Assembly: GCA_022841325.1 (NCBI GenBank)
Contig: JALHRS010000033.1
Span: 1-62,942, forward strand
Direction of reading: 5' to 3'
Length of the DNA: 62,942 bases
Source: Lysobacterales bacterium
GTDB taxonomy: Bacteria > Pseudomonadota > Gammaproteobacteria > Xanthomonadales > SZUA-5
Numbering within the stretch: position 1 is the first letter of the stretch; each line of letters starts with the position of its first letter. Made by a program: the position numbers and the translations under genes. The notes below the pieces were generated by a model that was not told the origin of the DNA, made no database searches, and was given only the letters and a program-made list of their open reading frames with translations. This document shows positions 18,772 through 31,248 of this stretch, one piece after another.

Positions 18772-18892
18772 GGCCTGCGCCTTTCAGCTGTCACAAAGTG
18801 ATGACGAGCCTACATCAGAGCGCGCGGCGATGGCACTGGGGGGCTGCGGTTGTTGGTTGTTGGTCTCTCGGCCTACTTCCGTCTGGCCGTAT

Positions 18893-18967
18893 CCTGTGGG
18901 AGCGGACTCTGTCCGCGACCGTGCACTTCGCGGGCTGATGATCACGGACAGAGTCCGCTCCCACAGG
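18893..18967. repeat. Perfect 23-bp palindrome with a 29-nt loop
   Basis: Bases 18893-18915 (containing GTGGGAGCGGACTCTGTCCG) are exactly complementary to 18945-18967. The element lies between the pepP stop and the mmsA start, both on the minus strand, and could act as a bidirectional transcription barrier. It has no T run. A related half (GCAGAGCCCGCTCCCACA) is seen near 33837-33854, so it is also a repeat family. Confidence 0.75.
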
Positions 18968-18985
18968 GCCGCGCCGCTGAAGCAA

Positions 18986-20347
18986 CTACGCTGCCCGGCG
19001 TCTAGTGCGCTTGGTGATGTCCCCGCGCTCCCTGGCCGCTGCCGCCATGGCCGCCTCGATCGACTCGATGTCCTTGACCACGCCCGAGGTCAGCACGTCG
19101 GGGTCCTTGCGCGTGACCAGAACATCGTCTTCGATGCGCACACCGATGCCGCGCCAGCGTGCCGGCACATCGACCAGATCAGGGGAGATGTAGATGCCGG
19201 GCTCGACCGTCATCACCATGCCCGCTTCCAGCAGTCGCGGTTCGCCGTCGATGCGGTAATCGCCGACATCGTGCACATCCAGACCAATCCAGTGGCCGGT
19301 CTTGTGCATGTAGAAATCCTTGTAGCGCTCGTCCTTCAGGTTCCGGGCGAGACTGCCCTTGAGCAGGCCGAGCTTGATCAGGCCGGCGACGATCACCCGC
19401 ACGGCGGTGTCGTGCACATCGTTCCAGTGATTGCCGGGTCTGGCCTGGTCGATGGCCGCCAGCTGCGCGTCCAGCACCAGCTGGTAGATGGCTTTCTGTT
19501 CCGGCGAGAACCTGCCGTTGATCGGAATGGTCCGGGTGATGTCGCTGGCATAGAAGGCGTACTCGGCGCCGGCGTCCACCAGCAGCAGGTCGCCGTCCTT
19601 GAGTTCGGACTGATTGGCCCGGTAGTGCAGCACGCAGGCATTGGCACCCGCGGCCACGATCGGTTCGTAGGCCGACACCGATTGATGGCGGCGGAAGGTG
19701 TGCAGGATCTCGGCCTCGATCTCGAATTCGCTCAAGCCCGGCCGGCACATGTTCAGCACCCGGGTATGGGCCTCGGCGGCAATGCGCGCCGAGCGCCGCA
19801 TCAGCTGGACTTCGCCGCGACTCTTGAACAGCCGCAGCTCATGCAGCAGGAAGCCGAGCGCGATGATCTCGTGTGGCGCCCGCGCGCCGCGACGCACTTC
19901 GGCGCGCACCCGGTTGATCCAGGCCAGTACCCGCAGGTCGAATTCCGAATCGCGGCCAAAGTGGTAGTAGACGCGCTCGCGGCCCTCGATCAGTCCGGGC
20001 AGGATGTCGTCGATATCGGCGATCGGAAAGGCGTCGTCCACCAGCAACAGCTCCGGCGCCTGCTCCGGCCCCAGCCGCGGGCCGTCCCACTGCTCGCGCG
20101 CCCGGTCGCGTTCGCGGCAGAACAGGATGGTCTCGGCAGCCTCGCGGCCGGGCACCAGCACCAGCACCGATTCGGGCTCGTCGAATCCGGTCAGGTAGAC
20201 CAGATCACTGTCCTGCCGATAGGGATAGTGGGCGTCGTTGTTGCGGATGCGCTCGGGCGCCGAGGGCACGATGATGATGGCGCCGTCGCCGGCCAGTTCC
20301 ATCAGCTGACGGCGACGACGACGGAATTCACTGGCGCTGACACTCAT
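18986..20347 (-). CDS. pepP: Xaa-Pro aminopeptidase
   Basis: A 453-residue M24 metallopeptidase that removes N-terminal residues preceding proline. The N-terminal creatinase-like domain (residues about 5-170) includes NDAHYPYRQDSDLVYLTGF. The catalytic domain shows the metal ligands in LLVDAGAEYAFYASDITRT, HKTGHWIGLDVHDVG, TVEPGIYI and GVRIEDDVLV. The gene overlaps the upstream ygfB stop by 4 bp (20344-20347), a conserved gammaproteobacterial pair. The protein is cytoplasmic. Confidence 0.95.
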   Translation of the reverse strand: MSVSASEFRRRRRQLMELAGDGAIIIVPSAPERIRNNDAHYPYRQDSDLVYLTGFDEPESVLVLVPGREAAETILFCRERDRAREQWDGPRLGPEQAPELLLVDDAFPIADIDDILPGLIEGRERVYYHFGRDSEFDLRVLAWINRVRAEVRRGARAPHEIIALGFLLHELRLFKSRGEVQLMRRSARIAAEAHTRVLNMCRPGLSEFEIEAEILHTFRRHQSVSAYEPIVAAGANACVLHYRANQSELKDGDLLLVDAGAEYAFYASDITRTIPINGRFSPEQKAIYQLVLDAQLAAIDQARPGNHWNDVHDTAVRVIVAGLIKLGLLKGSLARNLKDERYKDFYMHKTGHWIGLDVHDVGDYRIDGEPRLLEAGMVMTVEPGIYISPDLVDVPARWRGIGVRIEDDVLVTRKDPDVLTSGVVKDIESIEAAMAAAARERGDITKRTRRRAA

Positions 20348-20907
20348 GCCCGTGCCGCCTTCTGGCTTGCGCGTTTCGGCGCACGCAGGTCCTCGCGCAG
20401 CAGCAGCGCGCCTACCCGGGCGAACTCGATCAACTCGGCCAGGGCAGTTTCGTCCACCTCTTCGTCCTCATCCAGACTCACCGACGTGCGCGAGATCTCG
20501 ATCAGATCGCGCAGCACCTCGCGGCCGTCGGCCGACAGCAGATTCTCATCGGCGAAGCCGCCGAGGCCGAGGCCGCCGACGAAGCCCTGGCACCATTGCA
20601 GCAAGGCCTCGGTACGTTCGGACAGCGGCCTGTCCATGTCCGGCAGCAGCAGCGAGAAAGCGAAGCTGTCGTCGTCCATCTGTTCGTCGCTGCTGCGAAA
20701 CAGCTCACCGACCAGCGCTCGGGATTGGGCATCGGCATGGCCAGCCTGATCCAGGGACATGGCCACCAGAAACGGCTCCAGCCCCTGCCCGCCGCCGCTG
20801 AGAAAGCCGCACAGGCTGCCGTGGAAATCCGCCGCACCGACATCCGCGTTGAGTGCGCGCAATGCCAGTTCGAGCTCGTCGAAATCAGGAATCGTGGTGT
20901 TGTCCAT
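20344..20907 (-). CDS. ygfB: UPF0149 family protein YgfB
   Basis: A 187-residue acidic protein of the UPF0149/YgfB family, with the N-terminal motif ADFHGSLCGFLSGGG and the later WCQGFVGGLGLGG. It precedes pepP with a 4-bp overlap, as in many gammaproteobacteria, so the two are translationally coupled. YgfB has been linked to gene regulation in Pseudomonas; a role here is only inferred. The C terminus has a short basic extension (RAPKRASQKAARA). Confidence 0.92.
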   Translation of the reverse strand: MDNTTIPDFDELELALRALNADVGAADFHGSLCGFLSGGGQGLEPFLVAMSLDQAGHADAQSRALVGELFRSSDEQMDDDSFAFSLLLPDMDRPLSERTEALLQWCQGFVGGLGLGGFADENLLSADGREVLRDLIEISRTSVSLDEDEEVDETALAELIEFARVGALLLREDLRAPKRASQKAARA

Positions 20908-21017
20908 GAGAGTCGCAGCATCAAGGTCTGTCGATTGTAGAGCACTCGGCGCGCGTCGACGCGTATCGCTCGGCGCATCTGCCTCGTAGAATCGTACCGG
21001 GGGAATCGTGGATCACC

Positions 21018-23291
21018 ATGCGCGCAAAACATCCGATCTTGCTTTGGCTGGGGCTGATGATCGTCGGCCGGCCGGCACATGCCGAGCTCACCGTGGCTTC
21101 CATTTCCGTGGTGCAGTGGCTGTACGTGGCCAGCTTTGCCCTGATCCTGGGCGCCGTCGCCGGCTGGGCGATCGGTCGCCGCTCGGCCCTGCGCGGCCGG
21201 CGCATCCTGCCCGACGTCCTGCACTCGGACCAGCGCCTGATGTGGGCGCTCTGGGGCAGCGGTGACACCTTCTGGATCTGGGAGATAGAAGCCGATCTGC
21301 TGACCTGGACCAGCACCGAGTCCATGCTCGGCTTTGCCGACCAGCATTCGATCAAGGGCTCGGAGTGGCGCCTGCGCGCGGTCCACCAGGACGACCTCGA
21401 GCGCATCGAGGCCGCGGTGGCAGCCAATCTGCGGGGCGACAGCGAATTGTATGAAATCGAGTTCCGCATGCGCGGTGCGGATGGTGCCTGGAACTGGGTG
21501 CGCTCGCGCGGCCGCGTGGTCTCACGCGACTCCAGCGGCAAACCGCTGCTGGTATCGGGTACTTCGCGGGTCATCGAGCGCGAGCGCGAGGAAGAGGCAC
21601 AGCGCCGCACCAGTGCCGAAGTCATCCGGCACATGCTGGAGGGCGTATCGATCACCAGTCTGGATTTCTGCTTCGTATCCGCCAACCCGGCATTTTCACG
21701 ACTGACCGGCTATCGCGTCGACGAGTTGATCGGTCAGCCAGCCAGCATTCTCGATTCGGTCAAACACAGCAGCAGTTTCTACAGTGAGATGCGCCGGCAA
21801 CTGAATCAACGCGGCAACTGGTCGGGCGAGATGTGGCAGCGGCGCCGCTCGGGCGATGATTTCCTGGCCTGGTTGCAGATTGCCGAGGTGCTCTCCCCGG
21901 AAGGCACACGCACTCATTTCGTCGCCGTGCTGGCCGACATCACCGACCGCAAGCGGGCCGAACAGCGGCTGCGCTTTCTGGCCCACTACGACACCCTGAC
22001 GGCCCTGCCCAATCGCGCCCTGCTGCGCCAACGCCTGCGTCAGCGCATAGACGGCGGTGGCAGCCGACGCTTCGCGCTGCTGTTCATGGACCTGGATCGC
22101 TTCAAGCACATCAACGACTCGATGGGACATGCCGCCGGCGATGAACTGCTACGGCAGGCCGCACGACGTCTGGGGCACGTGGTCGGCGGCACCGAATACC
22201 TGGCACGCTTCGGCGGCGACGAGTTCACCGTGATGGCCACCGAAGACACCAGCAATGAAGGCGTGGAGCGACTGGCCAGCGAGATTCTCGACGCCTTTGC
22301 CGGCCCGCTGATCGTCAGCGGCCAGGAAATCGCGATATCGCCCTCGATCGGCATCGCCTACTACCCCGATCACGGCCGCAACATGGACGAGCTGATGCGC
22401 AATGCCGATGCTGCCATGTACGACGCCAAGGCGCGCGGCCGCAACACCTACCGGGTGTATTCGGCGCGAATGGCTGAAGATGCCAGCGAACGCACGCGGC
22501 TGGAGGCGGCCTTGCGCAAGGCTCTGGACGGCGACGAGATCCGCCTGGTCTATCAACCCAAGCTCAGTCTGCGCAGCGGCCGCATCACCGGCGTGGAGGC
22601 CCTGCTGCGGTGGCGCTCGGGCGATCTTGGACATGTGCCGCCATCGCGCTTCATCCCGCTGGCTGAAGAGACCGGCATGATCCTGAATCTCGGCGAATGG
22701 GCGCTGCGCCAGGCGCTGTCGCAGGCGCGCGCCTGGGCCGACGCCGGCATGCGCGAGTTGCGGATTGCCGTCAACGTGTCAGCCGTGCAATTGACCCGCG
22801 GTGGTTTCCCGGAACTGGTCAAGATGGTGCTCGACGGCCACGGTCTGACCCCGGGCTGGCTGGAGATCGAACTCACCGAGAGTGCGCTGATGGCCGATCC
22901 CAAGCGCACCGGCCGCGCCGTGACCGAATTGCGTGGACTCGGCGTGCGCGTCGCCATCGACGATTTTGGCACCGGCTACTCCTCGCTCAGCTATCTGCGC
23001 GGACTCGCCATCGACACCGTGAAGATCGACAAGAGCTTCATCGACGGCATCGAGCACAACGTCGATGATGAAGTACTGACCTCGACCATCATCCTGATGG
23101 CCCATTCGCTGGGGCTGAGCGTGGTCGCCGAAGGCGTGGAGAGCGATCGTCAGCTGAGCTTCCTGCGCGGCGAGAACTGCGACGAGGTTCAGGGTTACTG
23201 GCTGGCGCGGCCACTGGAAGCCGATGCCTGTCGCAGCTTTGTGTCCGGCTATCAGATGCCCAACGGCCTGGTGCTGCCGGGGGCGGCATGA
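21018..23291 (+). CDS. PAS-PAS-GGDEF-EAL membrane protein, cyclic-di-GMP turnover
   Basis: A 757-residue protein. An N-terminal hydrophobic segment and one transmembrane helix lie within residues 5-55, then two PAS domains (about 75-190 and 200-315). The GGDEF domain has an intact GGDEF at residues 399-403, but the RxxD inhibitory site five residues upstream is absent. The EAL domain starts at E527-L529 and carries DDFGTGYSSLSYL, KIDKSFIDGI and AEGVES, the catalytic motifs of active phosphodiesterases. Both activities look possible. It is divergent from ygfB, and GGGGGA precedes the ATG. Confidence 0.93.
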   Translation: MRAKHPILLWLGLMIVGRPAHAELTVASISVVQWLYVASFALILGAVAGWAIGRRSALRGRRILPDVLHSDQRLMWALWGSGDTFWIWEIEADLLTWTSTESMLGFADQHSIKGSEWRLRAVHQDDLERIEAAVAANLRGDSELYEIEFRMRGADGAWNWVRSRGRVVSRDSSGKPLLVSGTSRVIEREREEEAQRRTSAEVIRHMLEGVSITSLDFCFVSANPAFSRLTGYRVDELIGQPASILDSVKHSSSFYSEMRRQLNQRGNWSGEMWQRRRSGDDFLAWLQIAEVLSPEGTRTHFVAVLADITDRKRAEQRLRFLAHYDTLTALPNRALLRQRLRQRIDGGGSRRFALLFMDLDRFKHINDSMGHAAGDELLRQAARRLGHVVGGTEYLARFGGDEFTVMATEDTSNEGVERLASEILDAFAGPLIVSGQEIAISPSIGIAYYPDHGRNMDELMRNADAAMYDAKARGRNTYRVYSARMAEDASERTRLEAALRKALDGDEIRLVYQPKLSLRSGRITGVEALLRWRSGDLGHVPPSRFIPLAEETGMILNLGEWALRQALSQARAWADAGMRELRIAVNVSAVQLTRGGFPELVKMVLDGHGLTPGWLEIELTESALMADPKRTGRAVTELRGLGVRVAIDDFGTGYSSLSYLRGLAIDTVKIDKSFIDGIEHNVDDEVLTSTIILMAHSLGLSVVAEGVESDRQLSFLRGENCDEVQGYWLARPLEADACRSFVSGYQMPNGLVLPGAA

Positions 23292-23382
23292 CATCTGTCA
23301 CGCCATCGGCCTGACGGCTGGGCTCTGGCGTCGGACCGACACCGGGCCGACACTGTAGCCCACAGCACCCGGACATTCGCCG

Positions 23383-24543
23383 ATGAATCTTGCTGAATCC
23401 CTGCAGAAACTGGCGCGGCGCGTGTTCGGCAGCGACCATGGTCAGGCGGTGGTCGGGCTGGTCAGCCTGATCTATCTGCTGTTCCTGTTCATACCGGCAC
23501 TGGCGCCAGGCATGGGGCGACCGGGTTGGCTGGCGTACACACTGATGACGCTGCCACCGTTCCTGGCACTTCATGTGGCGTCCTGGCGCATGCGCGGTCC
23601 ATGGGCAGCACTGCCCATCGCCGCCATGGGCGGACTGGGTCTGCTGCTGCTGCCGGTCAATCCGGCCGCCCATACCTATGTGATCTTTGCCGTGGCGGCC
23701 GCCAGCGGCGCCCTGACCGTGGGCGCAACAGTGGTGCTGGGCGGCGCGCTGCTGCTCAGCTATGTCCTGTGGCATCTGCATCTGGGCTATCCCGCCATGA
23801 TGGCGGTCTTCACCTGCGTGCTGTCGCTTGGGATCGCCCTGGGCAACATTCTGGCCACCGCCTACGGCCGCAAGGACGCCGCGCTGAAACTCAGCCAGGA
23901 GGAAGTGCGGCAACTGGCGCGGGTGGCCGAGCGCGAACGCATCGGTCGCGATCTGCATGATCTGCTCGGCCACACGCTCAGTGTCATCGTGCTCAAGGCC
24001 GAACTCGCCAATCGCCTGTACGACCGTGACGCCGATGCCGCCCGCCGCGAAATGGCGGAGGTCGAGCGGGTGGCACGCGAGACCCTGGGCCAGGTGCGTC
24101 GGGCGGTGATGGGCATCCGGGCCGCCGGGCTGCGGGCTGAACTGGCCAGCGCCAGACTGGCGCTGGATGCGCTCGGCATCGAGCTGGAGCAACACATCGA
24201 CAGCGTGACACTGCCGCCGAATATCGAAACCGCTCTGGCCCTGGTGCTGCGCGAAGCCATCACCAACTGCGTGCGCCATTCCAGTGCCCGCCACGTGCGA
24301 GTAAGGCTGGTAGCCGGCAAGGACGAGCTCAGGCTGAGCATCGAGGACGATGGCAAGGGCACGGCCCGCCACTCGGCAGGTGACTACCAGGCCGGCACCG
24401 GCATCGACAGCATGCGCGAGCGCGTCGAGGCACTGGATGGCCGCTTCGACTGGAACTCCGACACCACCGGCACGCGCCTGCTGGCAGTCATTCCCCGCCC
24501 TGACGACGGCTCAGCGTGGCTGGGAAACCCGGAGCCGGTTTGA
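23383..24543 (+). CDS. DesK/NarX-type sensor histidine kinase, orphan
   Basis: A 386-residue membrane kinase. It has about five or six hydrophobic segments in residues 20-165, then a HisKA_3 dimerisation domain with the phospho-histidine H192 in RERIGRDLHDLLGHTLSV, and a HATPase domain with EAITNCVRHS and DDGKGT. Kinases of this type normally pair with an adjacent NarL-family regulator, but none follows here; the next gene is on the opposite strand. The signal sensed cannot be read from the sequence. Confidence 0.9.
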   Translation: MNLAESLQKLARRVFGSDHGQAVVGLVSLIYLLFLFIPALAPGMGRPGWLAYTLMTLPPFLALHVASWRMRGPWAALPIAAMGGLGLLLLPVNPAAHTYVIFAVAAASGALTVGATVVLGGALLLSYVLWHLHLGYPAMMAVFTCVLSLGIALGNILATAYGRKDAALKLSQEEVRQLARVAERERIGRDLHDLLGHTLSVIVLKAELANRLYDRDADAARREMAEVERVARETLGQVRRAVMGIRAAGLRAELASARLALDALGIELEQHIDSVTLPPNIETALALVLREAITNCVRHSSARHVRVRLVAGKDELRLSIEDDGKGTARHSAGDYQAGTGIDSMRERVEALDGRFDWNSDTTGTRLLAVIPRPDDGSAWLGNPEPV

Positions 24544-24698
24544 AGGGGTATTGCGGGCGCACCGACTTGCGGCGCATCAGGTTCAGTCTTGCAGGCGATT
24601 GACGCATTCAGGGGTCGCAAGGGCCCGGCCTCGATTCACCGTCGAACCTTCGTCGGGTCTGAAAGCGTGGGTCTCGCGCCGTGTGCCCTGCCCCGCAT

Positions 24699-25208
24699 CT
24701 ATCTGCAAGGATCGCGACCCGTGGCCCGGGCGTAGGGTCCGGCCCGCTCATCGTGCTCGCTGCCGCGACGCAGCAGCGCCGCGGGTCGCGAGATCTCGCG
24801 GCAAGCCTGCGCGCGAGGCACCCGGGATTGCTGCACCCGCTGCTTCGTCCGTGATTTGCCGGTACCGGCCACGGCCGCGCTGCAGGGATGGTGCTGATAC
24901 CAGCGCTGGTCACCGGATTCGCACAGATAGGACTGCGCTGCGGCGGTCGTCCCGGTTGATCCTGACCTCGGCGTAGCCGAACTTCGCGAGCGCGCGGTCG
25001 GCGCTGACTGCGCCGGCTCAGGCGGCGGTGGCTGGGCTATGGGCACCGCCAGCACCAGGGTACGCAGCGCGTCGGCGGCACAGGACGGGCGATCGCTGAA
25101 TACCCGCTCGCCGTCCTGACCGGGGCACTCATGAACCGTCACCGTTGCCGCCGATACCAGGCTTGCGCCCGACAGCAGCCACCATCCGCATATCCACAGG
25201 CCACGCAT
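24699..25208 (-). CDS. Putative secreted protein with DUF4124-like start
   Basis: A 169-residue protein with a plausible signal peptide (residues 1-20, MRGLWICGWWLLSGASLVSA) followed by VHECPGQDGERVFSDRPSC, which resembles the DUF4124 motif. The middle is Pro/Ser/Thr-rich, and the tail has a second cysteine-containing motif (LCESGDQRWYQHHPC) and a basic end. No function is assigned. It is convergent with the kinase gene. Confidence 0.6.
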   Translation of the reverse strand: MRGLWICGWWLLSGASLVSAATVTVHECPGQDGERVFSDRPSCAADALRTLVLAVPIAQPPPPEPAQSAPTARSRSSATPRSGSTGTTAAAQSYLCESGDQRWYQHHPCSAAVAGTGKSRTKQRVQQSRVPRAQACREISRPAALLRRGSEHDERAGPYARATGRDPCR

Positions 25209-27947
<2,739 letters not shown>

Positions 27948-27964
27948 GTCCGACTGATCTCTGC

Positions 27965-28043
27965 GGGGCAGCGACGCTGCCCCGTCAGAGCACACTGATA
28001 CGCTAGACCGACATCGCCATGGCAACGTGGCGATGTTTTTTTT
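27965..28043 (+). terminator. katG terminator, two hairpins, the second with a T run
   Basis: The first hairpin pairs GGGGCAGC with GCTGCCCC (27965-27983) and lacks a T tract. The second pairs ACATCGCCA with TGGCGATGT (28011-28036) and runs into eight T residues, which is a classic rho-independent terminator for katG. Confidence 0.85.
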
Positions 28044-28109
28044 GGGGGTCGGCAGGGCCGCCAGTCTTGACTGCGCGTCTGGAGCTGGCAGTCGGCGAAT
28101 CTGCGGCGC

Positions 28110-28982
28110 TCAGGATCTTGAGGAAGCCAGAATGGCTGATTCCTCTGGCAAGGCGGGTGGTGCTGCCGGCACCTCGTCGGCGTGGTCGATGCGCAAGTCT
28201 TCCGGCAATGGTTGGCCTCCGAAAAAGGCCAGCAGGCAACGATTGGTGGCTTGAATGGCATCGAAAGGCGTGCCGTGCCGCGAACCGGCCACGACCGCCA
28301 GGCGCGCACCCATGCGCCGCGCCCATTCGCGCTTTTCCGCCAGTTCGGTGTAGTCCTTGTCGCCGGCGATCATCAGCAGATCGGTGCGCAGGGAATCGAT
28401 ACGCTCGGCGGCGCACCAGGCTGCCAGGGCCCGGGCACAACGCAGATAGGGATCGACCGCGGTCGCGCTGAGCACCTCGACCACGCGCTGGCGCATCGCC
28501 AGCTGGTGCGGCTCGGGAAACAGCCTGCGCCCCACCATCGTCGCCGTGCGCGGCAATCCAAGCAACTTCACCATCCCCACCTGCAGGTTCAGCTCCAGCC
28601 ATTTGCGCCAGTGATCGACGCGATAGCTGGGCAGGCTGTTGATGGTCACCACCTGCAACGTGGCATCAGGCCGCTGCAAGGCCATTTCCAGCGCCACGGC
28701 ACCGCCCATGGAAAAGCCGGCGATACGCGCATCTGAAAGCTGCCATCGATCGAGCAACTGCCACAGTTCCGCCGCAAAGCCGGCAATCGATACCGCCCCG
28801 CTGCCGACCGGACTGCGGCCGCAGCCGCGCAGATCGGGAACAATCACCTGGTAGTGCTCGGACAGCGGGCCGATCTGAAAGGCCCAGTCGTCGCCACTGG
28901 AGCCGAGCCCGTGGATCAACAGCAGCGGCGGACCCGAGCCGAAACAGCGCACATGCAGGGCGATCGGATGGCCGGAACTCAC
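28110..28982 (-). CDS. Alpha/beta-hydrolase fold protein
   Basis: A 290-residue hydrolase with the oxyanion motif LLIHGLGSSG (residues 21-30), the nucleophile elbow GFSMGG with S91, an acidic residue in IAGDKDYTE and a late histidine in GSRHGTPFD. It resembles the 3-oxoadipate enol-lactonase/esterase group, but no substrate can be assigned. The start codon is GTG and it overlaps the stop of the upstream protease gene by 4 bp (28979-28982), so the two are translationally coupled. Confidence 0.85.
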   Translation of the reverse strand: MSSGHPIALHVRCFGSGPPLLLIHGLGSSGDDWAFQIGPLSEHYQVIVPDLRGCGRSPVGSGAVSIAGFAAELWQLLDRWQLSDARIAGFSMGGAVALEMALQRPDATLQVVTINSLPSYRVDHWRKWLELNLQVGMVKLLGLPRTATMVGRRLFPEPHQLAMRQRVVEVLSATAVDPYLRCARALAAWCAAERIDSLRTDLLMIAGDKDYTELAEKREWARRMGARLAVVAGSRHGTPFDAIQATNRCLLAFFGGQPLPEDLRIDHADEVPAAPPALPEESAILASSRS

Positions 28983-30121
28983 TCTGCAATCACCAGCACC
29001 ACCGATGGCCCTATGCGTGCCGCATGATGCTCCAGCGTATCGGTCTGGGCCGGCATTTCTGCTGCAGCAGCAGAAGTCCGCTGCAGCAACCGATTGAGGA
29101 AGGACACTTTCACCGCGTAGTTCACGTTCTGCGGTAGATCACCGGTCCAGCGGTAGACCTGGGCCGCCGACAGCTTGGCGGTCACCAGACCGACCACCTC
29201 GCCATCGCGATTGAGCAAGGGCCCGCCGCTGTTGCCTGCCTGCACCGGTACCGAGATCTGATACAGGCGTGGATCGTCACGCAGGCCTGTGGTGGAACTG
29301 ACGATGCCAGTGGACAGCTTGGCATTGCTGCCCATGATCTCGGTGTGCGGATAACCCAGGGTAAACACCTCGGCACCTAGCCCGGCCTCGGTGCCCGCCA
29401 GCGGCAGGCCCGCCGGCAGAGCGCCGGAAACCCGCAACAGGGCCACATCGTTGTCCTTGTCGGATTCACCCACGAAAGCGGTGACCTCGTGGCCATCAGC
29501 GAAACGCACGCGAATACGATCCTTGCCATTGACGACATGGTAGTTGGTGGCGATCAGTCCATGGGTGACCCAGCCGGTACCGGTGACTTTCCCATTGGCC
29601 CGCGTGGTCCGGCCCTGCTCTGCGCCGCCTGACGGCGCTTCATCTTCTGCGGCCGAAGCCAGCGATTTGCGTCCGAGCTTGCCGAAACTGCCACCCAGGC
29701 AGGCATCCAGCGCGCGCCCGGCGATGTCGGTATCGTAGTCACGGCGCGACGCCGAAAACACGAAATTCACGAGCTCGCGCAAGGCGATGTCGTCCACATT
29801 CACACCCTCGCGCTTCTCGAACTGACGCATCGCATCACTGGCGGCGCTGACCGACATGCCAGAACGGTTGTATCCCGCCAATCGATAAGCCAGCGAGTGG
29901 ATGGCCGCACAATACTTGCGCCGCTCCTCACTGACCTCGCGCGTGGCCACCACCCGCTGCTCCGATTCGGTACCTTCCGGCGGCGGTGATTGCGTGTATT
30001 GGACGTTGCCGTTGGCATCGGTCCATTTGTAGAACTTCTGCGCCTGCGCGGCGCTCGACGCCAGACCCACCAGCAACAAGATCCCCAGGGTCCACAACAA
30101 ACGACTGGTCGGCAAACACAT
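28979..30121 (-). CDS. Secreted trypsin-like serine protease with N-terminal DUF4124 domain
   Basis: The 380-residue protein starts at 30121 with a signal peptide (MCLPTSRLLWTLGILLLVGL, ending near AQA). A DUF4124 motif follows (KFYKWTDANGNVQYTQSPPP, residues 29-48). The protease domain has the triad H195 (TNYHVV), D225 (DNDVALL) and S298 (QAGNSGGP), as in DegP/S1C-type enzymes, but no PDZ domain follows. A longer frame opens at 30220 without a signal-like start. It is expected in the periplasm or outside the cell and is coupled to the hydrolase gene downstream. Confidence 0.88.
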   Translation of the reverse strand: MCLPTSRLLWTLGILLLVGLASSAAQAQKFYKWTDANGNVQYTQSPPPEGTESEQRVVATREVSEERRKYCAAIHSLAYRLAGYNRSGMSVSAASDAMRQFEKREGVNVDDIALRELVNFVFSASRRDYDTDIAGRALDACLGGSFGKLGRKSLASAAEDEAPSGGAEQGRTTRANGKVTGTGWVTHGLIATNYHVVNGKDRIRVRFADGHEVTAFVGESDKDNDVALLRVSGALPAGLPLAGTEAGLGAEVFTLGYPHTEIMGSNAKLSTGIVSSTTGLRDDPRLYQISVPVQAGNSGGPLLNRDGEVVGLVTAKLSAAQVYRWTGDLPQNVNYAVKVSFLNRLLQRTSAAAAEMPAQTDTLEHHAARIGPSVVLVIAE

Positions 30122-30342
30122 GCGAAGTCCTGGGAAACATGGGTATCGGGTGATCATAGTGTGAAGGAATGGAACATGAACACCACCGTTCGTCATGCAA
30201 GCAGCCCGCTTCTCCAGCACTGTGCAAGCAGCGTCCGGAGAAGTCTGGACCTACAAGAGCCCGCCATCTCGGTCACTGCCCGCTACCTGGTCCTGAATAG
30301 ACGGACTCGGCATCGCGCCGGAGCGCCCCCTCCGCGCGGCAG

Positions 30343-31059
30343 TCAAGGCGTCGGTGTGTCCGCCGGCGGGTTTTCCACCACCTCAGGCACAAAGGCCAGC
30401 CCCATTTCAACCACCACCGGCGGACGTTCGCGGACGGCAGCGAGGTCCGATGCAAACTCGCCCTCACCACGAGGATAGCCCTTCGGCAACTCCACCCCCT
30501 CGGCCAGCACCGGCGGCGCCAGCCTTACTGCCAGTTGGCCCGGCGGCAGCAGCAATCGCGACAGCGCACCTTCGACCCAATTGCTGACGAATCCACCGTA
30601 ATCCCATTCGAAGCCCAGGAAGCGGAAGGGCCGCCCGTTCATGCGATCGAGGTCCAGGCTGGTGTTGCCCAGGTGCAGTCCCAGGGGCCCACGCCAGATC
30701 GATTCGGGATCGCGCACATGGATCGCGCTGATCGTGCTGTCAGGATTGCCATCGAGAAAGTAGACGTAGGCACGACGGGCCGGATCCTGCGGATGCACGA
30801 CGGCGCCGGGCTCGCTCTGCCCTTCCCCGAGCGGCACCTCGGCGGCGCTCACCTGATCCTCGCCAAAGCGGGCGCGCAGATCGGCCATGCGCATGTCCGG
30901 CCTGAAGCCGTTGCCGCCGACGGCCAGCTGGTAGAGATCCTCTGCCGGTATGGCCGGTTTGGGCAGCGCCGGTGCCGGCACCGGATCGACGACAGGCGCC
31001 GGGTCTTCTCTGCAGGCCAGCAGCAGCAACAGCGGAATCGACAGTATCAGCAGGCGCAT
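30343..31059 (-). CDS. Putative lipoprotein of unknown function
   Basis: A 238-residue protein beginning MRLLILSIPLLLLLAC, a lipoprotein signal with its lipobox cysteine at residue 16. That fixes the start at 31059 although the frame opens at 31209. A Pro/Ala linker follows, then a compact domain with GNGFRPDMRMADLRARFG, VYFLDGNPDSTISAIHV and PFRFLGFEWDYGG, which suggests a small-molecule-binding or calycin-like fold, but I do not recognise the family. It lies upstream of the protease-hydrolase pair with a 221-bp gap. Confidence 0.75.
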   Translation of the reverse strand: MRLLILSIPLLLLLACREDPAPVVDPVPAPALPKPAIPAEDLYQLAVGGNGFRPDMRMADLRARFGEDQVSAAEVPLGEGQSEPGAVVHPQDPARRAYVYFLDGNPDSTISAIHVRDPESIWRGPLGLHLGNTSLDLDRMNGRPFRFLGFEWDYGGFVSNWVEGALSRLLLPPGQLAVRLAPPVLAEGVELPKGYPRGEGEFASDLAAVRERPPVVVEMGLAFVPEVVENPPADTPTP

Positions 31060-31248
31060 GGGGCGATAAGTCCTTGACGGCGTCGCGCCGCAATCAGAGC
31101 GCATAGGCGGGATTTTGACGGGATCAACGATCGACGGCCAAGCATGGCATTCGGTTCCCTGATTCTGCATCACTGGGCGTCTTCTGTTCCGACGCTGCGC
31201 CAAGCGCAAAGCACAGAATCACGCCTACGGTGCTCCCGGCTCTTGCAG

